From positions 1-8,517 of the forward strand of contig CAMKAP010000080.1 of assembly GCA_946410505.1 (NCBI GenBank): a DNA stretch of 8,517 nt. The letters run 5' to 3'. This document shows, one piece after another, positions 7,140 through 8,517 of this stretch. Made by a program: the position numbers and the translations under genes. Source of the stretch: an uncultured Clostridia bacterium. GTDB lineage: Bacteria > Bacillota_A > Clostridia > Oscillospirales > Oscillospiraceae. Numbering within the stretch: position 1 is the first letter of the stretch; each line of letters begins with the position of its first letter. The notes beneath the pieces are model-generated. The model was not told where the DNA came from. It ran no database searches and saw only the letters and a program-made list of their open reading frames with translations.

Positions 7140-7219
7140 CAATTATTCAGGAAAAATTACAAAAATTCGGGAAGATTTCTTGCCATTCCGGCCTGCGTCG
7201 TGGTATTCTGGCCACAGGA
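7140..7219. promoter_or_regulatory. Four-unit, 20-bp-period direct repeat array (probable AraC operator)
   Basis: The heptamer ATTCNGG occurs at 7145-7151 (N=A), 7165-7171 (N=G), 7185-7191 (N=C) and 7205-7211 (N=T), exactly 20 bp apart. Units one and two extend to the 14-mers CAATTATTCAGGAA (7140-7153) and CAAAAATTCGGGAA (7160-7173), 11/14 identical. Units three and four share mainly the core plus a following CC. The period is near two helical turns, so all four cores lie roughly on one DNA face. AraC-family dimers commonly bind direct repeats at about this spacing. The array sits between two divergent promoters, next to an AraC-family gene. The repeat is seen directly; its role as the operator is inferred. 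Confidence 0.75.
7180..7209 (+). promoter_or_regulatory. Putative extended -10 promoter of the AraC regulator gene
   Basis: Reading rightward, TTGCCA (7180-7185; 4/6 to TTGACA) is followed after 18 bp by TATTCT (7204-7209), preceded by TGG, an extended -10 element. The predicted start near 7216 would give a leader of about 28 nt containing the AGGAGG site. Both boxes overlap repeat units three and four of the ATTCNGG array, which suggests autoregulation by occlusion. Confidence 0.5.
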
Positions 7220-7228
7220 AGCAGGAAC

Positions 7229-7234
7229 AGGAGG
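7229..7234 (+). promoter_or_regulatory. Ribosome binding site deciding the GTG start of the AraC regulator
   Basis: A perfect AGGAGG lies 9 nt before GTG at 7244-7246. It fixes a non-ATG start, because the reading frame stays open far upstream (to 6956, inside the transporter gene) and gives no other clear boundary. Confidence 0.85.
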
Positions 7235-7243
7235 CGATGCGGC

Positions 7244-8497
7244 GTGAATCTGGAACACGTACGGCAATTGATGACGCGGGGAGAGCAGAATCTCGTTCTG
7301 CTGGAGAGCCTGATCCCGAGCGGGGAAAAGCTCTATGTCTGGTGCTTCGACCGGGAGGGACATTTCATCGCCTCCTCCTGTCCGGAGGCGGAGCGAAGCG
7401 TTCTGCTGCAGGCCTTTCAGATCCTGGGCGGAAAGGAAAAGCTGCTGCAATACGCCGCCGAGCCGGACAACACCCGCCCCCGGATCGTCGGCTCCTCCAT
7501 CGGCATGCAGTGGGCGCTCAGTTACGAATCCGAGCGAAACCGCAGTCTGTTTTTCGTCATCGGGCCGGTCTTCTACACGCAGCCGCTGGAGAAGCACCTC
7601 CGCGTGGGACTGCGCAATTATACCGGGAGCCGCGAAAGCGCCCGCTGGAGCACCGAGCTGATCCGCCTGCTGCCGGACCTGCCCGTCATGTCCTACGCGA
7701 TCTTCACCCGCTACGTGATGCTGATCCACAACATGCTCACCGGGCAGCAGCTGGGCCTGGAAGCGCTGAACACGTCCCAGGGTGCAGAGGCCGCGATCCC
7801 GCCGCAGGAGGAGGCGCTGCGGGACCGGGACAAAGTGTATCTATCCGAGCGTGCCATGCTGCAGATGGTCCGCAACGGTGACATCAATTATTATGACGCC
7901 CTGCAGAGCAGCGTCCGCCTGAGCCCCGGCGTTCCCGTGCAGGGGGAGGAGCCGCTCCGCCAGGTCAAAACCAGCATTGTGGTGTTCACCACGCTGGTGA
8001 GCCGGGCGGCGATGGAGGGCGGCCTTTCCCCGGAGATCGCCTATCCGCTGGGGGATTCCTACATTCAGGCCGCCGAATACTGCCGGGATTCCGGTGAGCT
8101 CAACGCCCTGTCCCACGCCATGTACCACGACTTTATCTATCGGGTCCACCATCTGCGCGTAAACCCGGACTATTCCCATGCCATCCAGAAATGCTGCGAT
8201 TATATCGAGCTGAGTCTGGACCGAAAGATCCGCATCGCCGATCTCGCGGCGCTGGTGGGCTACACCGAATATTATCTGACAGAAAAATTCAAGAAGGAGA
8301 CCGGCCAGTCGATCAGCAGCTATATCCGCTTTGCCAAGGTGGAGCGCGCCAAGCTGCTGCTGGAATCCACCGATATGAGCATCCGGGAGATCGCGGAAAA
8401 GCTCGCCTTCAACACAGTCAATTATTTTATTCAGAGCTTTCGCGACACCGCCGGCTACACCCCCGCGCAGTACAGAAAACGCTTCCGCCAGAGATAG
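7244..8497 (+). CDS. AraC/XylS-family transcriptional regulator
   Basis: A 417-residue one-component regulator, divergent from the operon it probably controls. The C-terminal 105 residues (about 312-417) form the double helix-turn-helix AraC DNA-binding domain. The first HTH is IRIADLAALVGYTEYYLTEKF (329-349); the second is MSIREIAEKLAFNTVNYFIQSF (378-399), ending in the family signature GYTPAQYRKRF (404-414). The N-terminal 170 residues look like a small alpha/beta, PAS/GAF-like sensor (LYVWCFDREGHFI at 30-42, IVGSSIGMQWAL at 81-92, LFFVIGPVF at 102-110) typical of Clostridia AraC regulators; the ligand is unknown. A helical middle part (about 235-310) resembles a dimerisation or linker segment. 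The GTG start at 7244 is chosen because a perfect AGGAGG lies 9 nt upstream. An in-frame ATG 27 bp further in (7271) lacks this. The nearby ATG at 7237 is out of frame. Likely activates the operon and regulates itself. Confidence 0.93.
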   Translation: MNLEHVRQLMTRGEQNLVLLESLIPSGEKLYVWCFDREGHFIASSCPEAERSVLLQAFQILGGKEKLLQYAAEPDNTRPRIVGSSIGMQWALSYESERNRSLFFVIGPVFYTQPLEKHLRVGLRNYTGSRESARWSTELIRLLPDLPVMSYAIFTRYVMLIHNMLTGQQLGLEALNTSQGAEAAIPPQEEALRDRDKVYLSERAMLQMVRNGDINYYDALQSSVRLSPGVPVQGEEPLRQVKTSIVVFTTLVSRAAMEGGLSPEIAYPLGDSYIQAAEYCRDSGELNALSHAMYHDFIYRVHHLRVNPDYSHAIQKCCDYIELSLDRKIRIADLAALVGYTEYYLTEKFKKETGQSISSYIRFAKVERAKLLLESTDMSIREIAEKLAFNTVNYFIQSFRDTAGYTPAQYRKRFRQR

Positions 8498-8512
8498 CGG
8501 AAGCGTTTTTTC
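8476..8512 (+). terminator. Rho-independent terminator of the AraC regulator gene, overlapping its stop codon
   Basis: CGCTTCCGC (8480-8488) pairs perfectly with GCGGAAGCG (8497-8505) around an 8-nt loop, followed by six T (8506-8511). Four A before the stem can extend the pairing. The left arm is coding sequence (last codons) and the TAG stop (8495-8497) spans the loop and the first base of the right arm. On the opposite strand the stem is followed by only four T, so it would be a weak terminator in the other direction. Confidence 0.9.
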
Positions 8513-8517
8513 TCGGT

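Noticed and set aside
7140..7219. The 20-bp periodic repeats as a CRISPR array or replication iterons
   Set aside because: The conserved core is only 7 bp with no repeat-spacer structure, and the location is between divergent metabolic genes with no Cas, Rep or AT-rich origin features.
7237..7239. ATG close to the AGGAGG site as regulator start
   Set aside because: It is out of frame with the AraC protein and only 2 nt from the ribosome binding site.
6956..7243. Upstream extension of the AraC reading frame
   Set aside because: It overlaps the start of the divergent transporter gene and both predicted promoters; the GTG at 7244 with AGGAGG at 9 nt is the better start.
5479..7881. Long plus-strand open frame of about 800 codons antisense to the transporter and running into the regulator
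   Set aside because: It lies opposite a clear GPH transporter, has low-complexity His/Gly/Ala-rich translation, no motif, and runs out of frame into the AraC gene. It is an artefact of GC-rich codon use.

Overview
The window is a catabolic locus for plant-type glycosides or oligosaccharides from a GC-rich anaerobic Firmicute. A gut Clostridium relative (Lachnospiraceae or Oscillospiraceae type) is most likely. The grounds are the family mix (GPH symporter, intracellular GH2, GH78 and GH43 enzymes, and an AraC-type regulator instead of a SusC/SusD pair), strong AGGAGG or GGGAG ribosome binding sites, tightly packed genes and G/C-rich third codon positions. The taxonomy is inferred and no marker gene is present.

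Layout. One tightly packed operon runs leftward on the minus strand from about 7100 to beyond position 1. In transcription order it holds a GPH/MelB-type sugar:cation symporter (7059-5542), a GH2 beta-glycosidase (5549-3363, with the start corrected inward), a xylose-isomerase-like TIM-barrel sugar isomerase/epimerase (3366-2521), a compact GH78 alpha-L-rhamnosidase (2519-258) and the first 91 residues of a GH43 enzyme (274 to the window edge). Junctions are an 8-bp overlap, a 4-bp ATGA overlap, a 1-bp gap and a 17-bp overlap, so the genes are probably translationally coupled. Divergently, on the plus strand, lies an AraC/XylS-family regulator with a GTG start (7244-8497). Its stop codon lies inside a rho-independent terminator hairpin.

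Regulation. The 184-bp divergent region (7060-7243) holds a plausible promoter for each direction. It also holds a striking array: the heptamer ATTCNGG occurs four times at exact 20-bp spacing (7145, 7165, 7185, 7205), with N being A, G, C and T in turn. The first two copies extend to a 14-bp direct repeat (11/14 identical) that ends just upstream of the operon -35 box. The last two overlap the regulator's own promoter. The natural reading is an AraC-type operator array that activates the operon and autoregulates the regulator.

How the genes work together (inference). The symporter imports a small rhamnose-containing glycoside. The cytoplasmic GH78, GH2 and GH43 enzymes, none with a visible signal peptide, remove terminal sugars, and the TIM-barrel enzyme acts on a released or modified sugar. 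Candidate substrates are side-chain fragments of arabinogalactan or pectin, or a plant rhamnosyl glycoside. No L-rhamnose catabolic genes are present in the window.
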